Positions 1 through 8,432 of a DNA stretch of 8,432 bases are shown here, piece by piece. Location of the stretch: positions 1-8,432 of the forward strand of contig JAPSGG010000042.1 in NCBI GenBank assembly GCA_031177845.1. The letters are read 5' to 3'. This DNA is from Chromatiales bacterium. Its GTDB lineage: Bacteria; Pseudomonadota; Gammaproteobacteria; JACCYU01. A program made the translations under genes and the position numbers. The notes beneath the pieces are model-generated. The model was not told the DNA's origin. It did not search any database and worked only from the letters and a program-made list of their open reading frames with translations. The first letter of the stretch is position 1; each line of letters opens with the position of its first letter.

Positions 1-125
1 TGACCTGCGCCATTCCGGCTACCTCCGATCCTAAGCATCTGGTCGACAACTTGCAGGCCGGCACCGGCCGTCTACCCGATGCCGTCACTCGCGAGAAGAT
101 CGCCCGGTACGTGCGGCAGCCCTGA
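1..125 (+). CDS. aldo/keto reductase, C-terminal fragment
   Basis: This is the 3' end of a gene that begins before the window; complete codons run from base 3 to the TGA at 123-125, giving 40 residues. The peptide opens TCAIPATSDPKHLVDNLQAG and continues with GRLPD. In NAD(P)H-dependent aldo/keto reductases of proteobacteria this is the end of the barrel: the segment predicting that the substrate is reached by 'IPATS', then a helix with a Asn-Leu/Met-x-Ala-Gly motif that helps bind the cofactor phosphate, then a C-terminal helix. The catalytic Asp-Tyr-Lys-His residues lie upstream and cannot be checked, so the substrate is unknown. The gene runs in the same direction as the DUF2147 gene, with 160 bp between the two coding regions. 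Family assignment is from recognition of the tail alone. Confidence 0.8.
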   Translation, partial: TCAIPATSDPKHLVDNLQAGTGRLPDAVTREKIARYVRQP

Positions 126-162
126 CCAGTCGGACGGTTAAATCCCCAATCAACAGACCGTT

Positions 163-168
163 TATAGT
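163..168 (+). promoter_or_regulatory. possible -10 box upstream of the DUF2147 gene
   Basis: TATAGT matches the sigma-70 -10 consensus at five of six positions and lies in a locally AT-rich patch after the aldo/keto reductase stop. No good -35 is found at the usual distance; the nearest is TTAAAT at 138-143 with a 19-bp spacer. It would give a leader of about 115 bases for the start at 286. This is a weak call. Confidence 0.22.
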
Positions 169-285
169 TATGACCGGCGCATGAGTTCCCAGTCGACCAA
201 AGAACCTGGAATACTTACATGGGAGCACCGCTTACCCCAGATGATGAACTGCATCATCGCGCTTAATACGTGCCTTAGAAAATCA

Positions 286-732
286 ATGCACTTATCAGCG
301 AAAACGATCTGCGCGGCCTTACTGCTGAGTAGCCTCCAGGCATTGGCGGGCGAGCCGTCCCCAGTCGGCCGCTGGACGGCCTACGATGATGATACCGGCG
401 AGGCTGACGCCATCATCGAGATACAGCGGCGGGAGGATGGTACCCTCTACGGTTGGGTCGACGAAATTCTGTCGCAGCCGAAAGATGGCGAGCCCGCGCG
501 CTGCACTGAATGCGAGGGTGAGATCAAGGATGCACCGGTGTTGGGCCTGCCCATCATCCGCGACATGCAACGCGAAGGCGGCATTTGGCGCGGGCACATC
601 ATGGATCCGAAGAATGGCAAGGTCTACAACGCCACGATGTCGATGGCTAAGGAGGGTGAATCGCTTGAGGTCCGCGGCTACATCGGTATCCCGCTGCTCG
701 GCCGCAGTCAGACGTGGGGGCGGGTGGAGTGA
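286..732 (+). CDS. secreted DUF2147 family protein
   Basis: A 148-residue protein with an apparent cleavable signal peptide: Lys6, a hydrophobic core ICAALLLSSLQALA (8-21), and cleavage likely after Ala21. The mature part matches DUF2147: a SPVGRW start at 25-30 followed by a DDDTGEA strand, a CxxC pair (Cys73, Cys76), MDPKNGKVY at 106-114 and the family-typical end LEVRGYIGIPLLGRSQTW at 127-144. DUF2147 proteins are small, beta-rich, exported proteins whose function is not established; some resemble lipocalin-like barrels. The frame is open back to an ATG at 181 and contains another ATG at 241, but those starts would put 35 or 15 non-signal residues before the export signal, so I chose 286. 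No start has a strong Shine-Dalgarno sequence. The protein probably acts in the periplasm. Family call is firm, role unknown. Confidence 0.85.
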   Translation: MHLSAKTICAALLLSSLQALAGEPSPVGRWTAYDDDTGEADAIIEIQRREDGTLYGWVDEILSQPKDGEPARCTECEGEIKDAPVLGLPIIRDMQREGGIWRGHIMDPKNGKVYNATMSMAKEGESLEVRGYIGIPLLGRSQTWGRVE

Positions 733-978
733 GCCAACTCTAATGTCGTCAGCCAGACAGAATAAGTTGATTCAGCTTCTGGCGGTATGTTCACGGGACA
801 TTTTGAGTGAGCGCCCATTCGGCAATACCCGGGGCAGGCTGCGCGGGCGGAGAAATCCAAATCCGTAGGACACCTCCCATGCGCCAGATAATGGTGATGA
901 GCGGAACGTACCCCAATGAACCTAAGTCACGTTGTGAAGCAACGTAGACTATCGTTAGGTGACCTGACGGCCACTTAG
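733..978. other. gene-poor stretch between the DUF2147 gene and arfB
   Basis: I find no convincing gene here. Several frames stay open for part of it (for example the minus frame over 791-988), but their peptides match nothing I recognise and have no ribosome site. A 20-codon reading frame from the ATG at 916 (reading MNLSHVVKQRRLSLGDLTAT) lies in the arfB frame and stops at TAG 976-978, directly before the arfB GTG. There is no clear terminator for the DUF2147 gene. The texture is that of a degenerate remnant, but I could not name a source element. Confidence 0.4.
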
Positions 979-994
979 GTGGCCTCACGGCAAC
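955..994. repeat. 20-bp tandem duplication at the arfB start
   Basis: Two adjacent 20-bp units, 955-974 and 975-994, match at 17 of 20 positions; both begin TTAGGTG and contain ACGGC followed by AC. The second unit contains the GTG (979) that is the only standard start codon for arfB. The boundary also forms a perfect inverted repeat, GGCCAC-TTAG-GTGGCC (969-984), which could fold as a small hairpin over the start. The unit length is not a multiple of three, so a slip here would shift frame. Confidence 0.7.
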
Positions 995-1497
995 CTGACC
1001 GACTCAGATCTAGTTACAGCCCACTCCGGGCATCCCATTTTTATACTTCGGCAGGGCCAGACATTAGCGATAGCGATATCAGCATCGGCATTCGTGGCAT
1101 CGTTCTTCGCGAGGACGAAATGCAATGGCGCTTTATTCGCGCCTCCGGGCCTGGCGGACAGAACGTCAATAAGGTCTCGACGGCGGTGCAACTGCGGTTC
1201 AACGCGAGCCGCTCTCCTGCATTACCCGAGGACGTTCGCGCGCGGCTGATGCGCCTCGCCGGTCGGCGGATGACCAGCGAAGGCTGGCTTGTGATCGACG
1301 CCAGGCGCTACCGCACGCAAACGCGCAATCGCCAAGATGCGATCGAACGACTGATTGGATGGATCCGCAAAGCGGCCGAGAGGCCGACACCGCGCAAAAA
1401 GACCCGCCCCACGGCCGCAGCGAAACAGCGTCGGCTCGCGGACAAACGCCGCCGCAGCGACATTAAGCGGCTGCGGAGAGAGCCCGGGGAAGGCTAG
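979..1497 (+). CDS. arfB: alternative ribosome-rescue factor / peptidyl-tRNA hydrolase ArfB
   Basis: ArfB (YaeJ) frees ribosomes stalled at the end of broken mRNAs: its GGQ loop hydrolyses the peptidyl-tRNA ester in the peptidyl-transferase centre while a basic tail enters the empty mRNA channel. The GGQ lies at residues 59-61 within RASGPGGQNVNKVSTAVQLRF. A class I release-factor-like fold follows, and the tail from about 138 to 172 is rich in Arg and Lys with the family pattern TRPTAAAKQRRLADKRR. The stop before residue 138 typical of full release factors is absent, and no codon-recognition domain exists, which separates it from PrfA/PrfB. E. coli ArfB has about 140 residues with GGQ near 26-28, so the 172-residue reading from GTG 979 carries about 30 extra residues with no family counterpart. 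No ATG, GTG or TTG exists in frame from there to the ATG just before QWRFIRASG; an ATT at 1063 would give a normal 144-residue protein. Family call firm, start uncertain. Confidence 0.9.
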   Translation: MASRQPDRLRSSYSPLRASHFYTSAGPDISDSDISIGIRGIVLREDEMQWRFIRASGPGGQNVNKVSTAVQLRFNASRSPALPEDVRARLMRLAGRRMTSEGWLVIDARRYRTQTRNRQDAIERLIGWIRKAAERPTPRKKTRPTAAAKQRRLADKRRRSDIKRLRREPGEG

Positions 1498-1579
1498 ATA
1501 ATACAGGCGGCGGCATGGCGCGGCGCACTGACGACGCTGTGGATTTACCGCAGAGCACGCAAAGAGCATCCTATTAAAA

Positions 1580-1598
1580 GACGCTGAATAATAGCGTC
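1580..1598. repeat. small hairpin downstream of arfB
   Basis: GACGCT (1580-1585) and AGCGTC (1593-1598) form a perfect 6-bp stem with a 7-base AT-rich loop. It is preceded by an A-run and followed only by a weak T-rich stretch, so a terminator role for either strand is possible but unproven. Confidence 0.4.
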
Positions 1599-1608
1599 GT
1601 TATCAAAT

Positions 1609-1637
1609 CGTCACTCCGGCGAAAGTCGGAATCCAGG
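1609..1637. repeat. GAAA-loop hairpin repeat of the 'TTCCCGCGAAAGCGGGAA' type
   Basis: The sequence has the shape of the dispersed repeat common in beta- and gammaproteobacteria: a CGTCA lead, a stem around a GAAA loop, then GGAATCCAGG. Here the stem ACTCCGGC/GTCGGAAT is degenerate, with one wobble and one mismatch. It sits between the arms of the larger inverted repeat, so it looks like a nested older element. It is the only copy in the window. Confidence 0.55.
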
Positions 1638-1669
1638 AGAGCGTTCTCTGCGACCTCTGCCATTAAACG

Positions 1670-5362
<3,693 letters not shown>

Positions 5363-5430
5363 CGTTAGTCCCATAATTGACGCTCGAACGATCGAGAGAT
5401 GCATCGCCACGTCGCGGCGGTATCACCTGA

Positions 5431-5459
5431 TTGAGGCGGAGGAAGAAAGTGTTTATCTT
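5431..5459 (+). promoter_or_regulatory. candidate sigma-70 promoter for bpt
   Basis: TTGAGG (5431-5436) and TATCTT (5454-5459) each match consensus at four of six positions and are 17 bp apart. The -10 lies inside an inverted repeat, GTGTT-N6-AACAC (5449-5464). It would give a leader of roughly 80 bases for bpt. The evidence is modest. Confidence 0.32.
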
Positions 5460-5479
5460 AACACGATGGGCAAACCTCT

Positions 5480-5493
5480 TTGGGGCGCCCCAA
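5480..5493. promoter_or_regulatory. 14-bp perfect palindrome in the metH/bpt divergent region
   Basis: TTGGGGCGCCCCAA is a perfect palindrome with no spacer. It lies 53 bp before the bpt start and 117 bp before the chosen metH start. A gapless perfect palindrome in a divergent promoter region is the form expected of an operator for a dimeric regulator. I do not recognise the regulator; it does not look like the MetJ or MetR boxes of E. coli. Confidence 0.4.
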
Positions 5494-5546
5494 GGTACTG
5501 CGCAGTCGGTCGCCTTAGCCGCGCCTGTTAGCTCCAATTAGACCCG

Positions 5547-6257
5547 ATGACGCACTCCCTGCCTGTGCTCTTCTATGTCACTCCGCCAGAGCGCTGCGCT
5601 TACTTACCCGGTCGCGAGGCGATCAACGTATTCGCCGACCCGCGTGCCAGAATTAATACGCCCCTCTACGGACGCTTGATCGACAAAGGGTTCCGGCGCA
5701 GCGGCTCGCACCTATATCGGCCTCAATGCCCTGGCTGTGGAGAGTGCGTTCCCACCCGTATCCCGGTAGCGCGGTTTCAGCCCAATCGTAGCCAACGCCG
5801 CAACTGGAATGTGAATCGGGATCTCAACGTCTACATCGTGCCGCAAGGATACCGGGCCGAGCATTTCACGCTCTATAGGCGTTACCAGCGAGGCCGTCAC
5901 GCCGGCGGCGAGATGGACAATCCCACGCCGCAATCTTACCTCGACTTTCTTAGCTGCGCCTGGGCTGAGACCCTGTTCGTGGAATTTCGCTTGAATGACA
6001 CGCTGATGGCTGTCTCGGTATGCGATCGGGTCGCCGAGGGTTTATCCGCCGTGTACACCTTCTTCGAGCCCAACCAACGTAGGCGGGGCTTAGGCACCCA
6101 CGCGATATTGTGGCAGATCGAAGAGGTGCGCCGGCGCGGGCTGGACTATGTGTACCTCGGCTATTGGATCGCCGGCAACCGCAAGATGAGCTATAAGACG
6201 CGCTTCCGTCCGATCGAAGGACTGATCAACGGGCAGTGGCGGTCGCTGCAAGCTTAG
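5547..6257 (+). CDS. bpt: aspartate/glutamate leucyltransferase (bacterial protein transferase Bpt)
   Basis: Bpt moves leucine from leucyl-tRNA to proteins with N-terminal Asp or Glu, marking them for ClpS/ClpAP degradation; it is the bacterial relative of eukaryotic ATE1 arginyltransferase. The 236-residue length is normal. The N-terminal part has Cys17 in ERCAYLPGREA and the cysteine cluster CPGCGEC at 61-67, preceded by GFRRSG and followed by a PNRSQRR motif at 79-85. The C-terminal GNAT-like part has GLSAVYTFFEP (165-175), LGTHAILWQIEE (182-193) and LGYWIAGNRKMSYKTRFRP (204-222), all family hallmarks. The ATG at 5547 gives the usual N-terminus but no strong ribosome site is visible. It often sits beside aat and infA; here its neighbours are metH (divergent) and a phosphatase gene (convergent), so it is probably transcribed alone. 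Confidence 0.95.
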   Translation: MTHSLPVLFYVTPPERCAYLPGREAINVFADPRARINTPLYGRLIDKGFRRSGSHLYRPQCPGCGECVPTRIPVARFQPNRSQRRNWNVNRDLNVYIVPQGYRAEHFTLYRRYQRGRHAGGEMDNPTPQSYLDFLSCAWAETLFVEFRLNDTLMAVSVCDRVAEGLSAVYTFFEPNQRRRGLGTHAILWQIEEVRRRGLDYVYLGYWIAGNRKMSYKTRFRPIEGLINGQWRSLQA

Positions 6258-6271
6258 CGTACTGCGCGATC

Positions 6272-6363
6272 TAACCACAGAGCACGCGGAGATCGCAGAA
6301 GGATACGTATAAAGGAATCGATTGGATCTTCTCTGCGTGCTCTGCGACCTCTGCGGTTAAACG
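6272..6363. repeat. CAGAG-type inverted repeat, copy 2 (bpt/phosphatase junction)
   Basis: The left arm (6272-6301) begins TAACCACAGAGCACGC and the right arm (6328-6359) ends CTCTGCGACCTCTGCGGTTA; they are imperfect inverted copies around a 26-base AT-richer centre, and each arm is itself built of short CTCTGCG/CGCAGAG units. The right arm with its TTAAACG extension matches copy 1 (1646-1669) at 22 of 24 positions. The right end overlaps the TAA stop (6357-6359) and last codons of the phosphatase gene. Transcripts of either strand could fold here, so it may serve as a shared transcription end. Confidence 0.75.
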
Positions 6364-7130
6364 ATCTCTGCTTCCAGCATCATTCTGACCTCCTCGTGCA
6401 AAGCCGGCGTGCTCGCCGCCAGCACCGTGGTGGTAGCAAGCCCCAGCGGCCTGCCGGCGAGATCGGTGAACCGACCGCCGGCCTCATCGATGATGACGGA
6501 CAACGCCGCGATATCCAGGATATTGACATCGGACTCCAACACGATGTCAAGCTTGCCAGCCGCGAGCATGTGGTAGTGCAGGAAATCGCCATAACCGCGC
6601 GTGCGATTGACCTTTTGAACAATATCCGCAAGGCGCGACCACTGCGGGGCGGCGGCCAAGGTCTTGATATTGCCCAAGCTGAGCGCGGCCTGTTCGATGG
6701 AGGCTATGTTGCTGACGCGGACCGGCTGCTCGTTGAGGAAGGCGCCGGAACCGCGCTCGGCGTACGCGAGTTCGCCCGCGATCGGCGCGTTGGAGACCCC
6801 CAGGATTAGGCGGCCTTGATTCATCAAGGCGATCTGGGTCGAGAAGAAGGGATAACCGCGCACGAAGCTCTTGGTGCCGTCGATCGGGTCGATGAGCCAC
6901 ACGTACTCGGCGTCCGGACGGATGCGGCCGGTCTCTTCGCCGTAGAAGCCGTGCTCGGGAAAGGCCTCTGTGATCAGGCCCTTGATGATCTGTTCCGCCT
7001 CGACGTCGGCGACCGTTACCGGGCTCTGGTCGGCCTTGAGTCGCACCTCGAACTTGCCATGATAGTAGTGTTCGATCACCGCCTCGGCGGCCTTGGCGGC
7101 CAGAATGGCCGCGCGCGCGAAAGGACTCAT
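6357..7130 (-). CDS. inositol monophosphatase family protein, HisN-like phosphatase
   Basis: A 257-residue Mg2+-dependent sugar/alcohol-phosphate phosphatase of the IMPase fold. The metal-site motifs are present: Glu65-Glu66 in GEETG, DPIDGT at 81-86 (Asp81, Asp84, Thr86) within WLIDPIDGTKSFVRGYPFF, and Asp206 in NILDIAAL followed by DEAGGRFTD. The usual Trp before the last Asp is Leu. The stretch after DPIDGT is closer to the histidinol-phosphatase (HisN) branch than to SuhB, whose LDGTTNF pattern is absent, but the substrate cannot be fixed from sequence; histidinol phosphate, inositol phosphate or another monophosphate are possible. The frame is open to 7166, but the ATG at 7130 overlaps the ampD stop as ATGA and has AGAGGT six bases upstream, so it is the start. 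It is co-transcribed and translationally coupled with ampD. Its stop falls inside the downstream inverted repeat. Confidence 0.9.
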   Translation of the reverse strand: MSPFARAAILAAKAAEAVIEHYYHGKFEVRLKADQSPVTVADVEAEQIIKGLITEAFPEHGFYGEETGRIRPDAEYVWLIDPIDGTKSFVRGYPFFSTQIALMNQGRLILGVSNAPIAGELAYAERGSGAFLNEQPVRVSNIASIEQAALSLGNIKTLAAAPQWSRLADIVQKVNRTRGYGDFLHYHMLAAGKLDIVLESDVNILDIAALSVIIDEAGGRFTDLAGRPLGLATTTVLAASTPALHEEVRMMLEAEIV

Positions 7131-7684
7131 GTACGAACCTCTAGCAGGTGGCGAAGCCGTGCCCAATCGAAAGCCGGACCGGGATCGGTCTTGCGCGCAC
7201 GCGCGATGTCGGCATGCCCGACGATATGCTCACGCGAAAGCGATGGATAGGCTTTGATCAGGGCGCCTATCAACGCGGCGAGCCGGTGGTACTGCTCCGC
7301 CGTATAGGCTAGATTATCGGTACCCTCCAGCTCAATGCCGATCGAGAAATCATTGCAACGCGCGCGGCCGCAATAGTTCGACGCGCCCGCATGCCAGGCG
7401 CGGCGCTGGAAGGGCACGTACTGCACCACCTCACCATCGCGACGGATCAGGGCGTGCGCGGAGACCTCAAGTCCGCATAGGCCAGAAAAATAGGGATGCG
7501 CGTTGGGATCGAGGCGGTTGGTAAAGAGCGCGTCTATCCACGGACCACCGAACTCGCCGGGAGGCAGGCTGATGCCGTGAATGACGATCAGTTCCGGTAT
7601 GCAGCCTGCCGGGCGCTCATCGGCATTCGGTGAGGATAGATAACGAACTCCCGTCAGCAGGCCGGTAATGGGATCAACGTGCAT
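7127..7684 (-). CDS. ampD: 1,6-anhydro-N-acetylmuramyl-L-alanine amidase AmpD
   Basis: AmpD is the cytoplasmic zinc amidase that cuts the peptide from 1,6-anhydro-MurNAc-peptides during peptidoglycan recycling; its loss raises the AmpR inducer in species with inducible AmpC. The 185 residues align with E. coli AmpD nearly end to end. Zinc ligands are His36 (VIHGIS), His157 (GHADIA) and Asp167 (KTDPG); Lys165 and Glu118 (SIGIELEGTD) are the other catalytic residues. SLPPGEFGGPWIDALFTN (39-56) and RRDGEVVQYVPFQRRAWHAG (81-100) are strongly conserved. The protein has no signal peptide, matching the cytoplasmic AmpD rather than AmiD or periplasmic homologues. The start at 7684 matches the E. coli N-terminus but has no clear ribosome site, and a candidate promoter lies only eight bases upstream. 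It overlaps the phosphatase gene by four bases. No ampE or ampR is present. Confidence 0.96.
   Translation of the reverse strand: MHVDPITGLLTGVRYLSSPNADERPAGCIPELIVIHGISLPPGEFGGPWIDALFTNRLDPNAHPYFSGLCGLEVSAHALIRRDGEVVQYVPFQRRAWHAGASNYCGRARCNDFSIGIELEGTDNLAYTAEQYHRLAALIGALIKAYPSLSREHIVGHADIARARKTDPGPAFDWARLRHLLEVRT
7137..7142 (-). promoter_or_regulatory. ribosome-binding site fixing the phosphatase start
   Basis: On the minus strand AGAGGT lies six bases before the ATG at 7130, inside the last codons of ampD. It decides for that start over the one 12 codons upstream at 7166 and supports coupled translation. Confidence 0.65.
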
Positions 7685-7692
7685 GACCGATC

Positions 7693-7720
7693 ATTATGGC
7701 TCTCTAGAGCCCTGTATCAA
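7693..7720 (-). promoter_or_regulatory. candidate sigma-70 promoter for the ampD-phosphatase operon
   Basis: On the minus strand TTGATA (7720-7715) and CATAAT (7698-7693) each match consensus at five of six positions with a 16-bp spacer. The spacer region holds an inverted repeat, GGCTCT-N2-AGAGCC (7698-7711). Only eight bases separate the -10 from the ampD ATG, so a normal initiation distance gives a leaderless or nearly leaderless message. It lies just after the groL terminator, as expected for a new operon. Confidence 0.55.
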
Positions 7721-7757
7721 CGAGCTTAAACCCCGACCCAGTTTGATGAGGTATTAC

Positions 7758-7785
7758 CTAAAAGAAAAGCCCCGCACTGCGGGGC
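7758..7785 (-). terminator. intrinsic terminator of groL
   Basis: On the minus strand GCCCCGC-AGT-GCGGGGC (7785-7769) forms a perfect 7-bp GC stem with a 3-base loop, followed by TTTTCTTTTAG (7768-7758). It begins 29 bases after the groL stop. This is a textbook rho-independent terminator for the leftward transcript. Confidence 0.92.
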
Positions 7786-7814
7786 CTTTCGAATGGCGCC
7801 TTTGAAGGCTACGC

Positions 7815-8432
<618 letters not shown>

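Larger units (their letters stand above)
1545..1669. repeat. degenerate CAGAG-type inverted repeat, copy 1 (arfB/metH junction)
   Basis: The left arm (about 1545-1566, with CCGCAGAGCACGC) and the right arm (about 1641-1669, with CTCTGCGACCTCTGC then TTAAACG) are imperfect inverted copies. Both arms recur at the other convergent junction (6272-6363), with the right end identical at 22 of 24 positions. The interior differs from the other copy and contains two further hairpins. The position between convergent genes suggests a tolerated non-coding repeat that may also act as a transcription end for arfB and metH, but there is no classic U-tract terminator. Confidence 0.65.

Noticed and set aside
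181..285. The longer DUF2147 protein starting at 181.
   Set aside because: It would bury the signal peptide behind 35 residues with no family counterpart; the start at 286 places the export signal at the N-terminus.
5363..5546. A SAH or cobalamin riboswitch upstream of metH.
   Set aside because: I looked for the conserved cores on the minus strand and saw neither a B12-box-like sequence nor the SAH element; the space to bpt is only 184 bp. A covariance-model search would settle it.
6272..6363. A CRISPR-like array, because of the repeated CTCTGCG/CGCAGAG units.
   Set aside because: The units are short, irregular and arranged as an inverted repeat with no unique spacers of constant length and no cas genes.
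6396..6809. Open frames antisense to the phosphatase gene, including 6396-6809 and 6816-7250 on the + strand.
   Set aside because: They oppose conserved catalytic motifs of a clear gene and encode unrecognisable, compositionally biased peptides.

Overview
The window reads as ordinary chromosomal housekeeping DNA from a moderately GC-rich proteobacterium, most likely a gammaproteobacterium. The evidence is the close resemblance of MetH, AmpD and GroEL to the Escherichia coli proteins, and the presence of ArfB and the bacterial leucyltransferase Bpt. I could not place it at genus level. I saw no phage, plasmid, CRISPR, toxin-antitoxin or defence genes, and no complete mobile element.

Layout from left to right. 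The last 40 codons of an aldo/keto reductase (+) are followed by a secreted DUF2147 protein (+). A gene-poor stretch comes next (733-978), ending in a 20-bp tandem duplication, and then the ribosome-rescue hydrolase arfB (+), whose start codon is unclear. arfB converges on metH (-), the cobalamin-dependent methionine synthase, which fills almost half the window. metH is divergent from bpt (+), the aspartate/glutamate leucyltransferase of the N-degron pathway; the 184 bp between their start codons holds a perfect 14-bp palindrome and a candidate promoter. bpt converges on an inositol-monophosphatase-family phosphatase (-). That gene is translationally coupled (ATGA overlap) to ampD (-), the peptidoglycan-recycling amidase. 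A strong candidate promoter sits so close to the ampD start that its mRNA would be nearly leaderless. A clear intrinsic terminator then closes groL (-), of which the last 205 codons are present.

The most notable non-genic structure is a degenerate inverted repeat present once in each of the two convergent gene junctions (arfB/metH and bpt/phosphatase). The two copies share a 24-bp right end (two mismatches) that touches or supplies the stop of the minus-strand gene. The arfB/metH copy also carries a different hairpin repeat with a GAAA loop. The genes do not form a single pathway. Themes are translation quality control (ArfB, GroEL, Bpt), one-carbon/methionine metabolism (MetH) and cell-wall recycling (AmpD). 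I do not see a convincing undescribed system; the items worth checking are the arfB start, the paired repeats, the ampD promoter and the ampD-phosphatase coupling.
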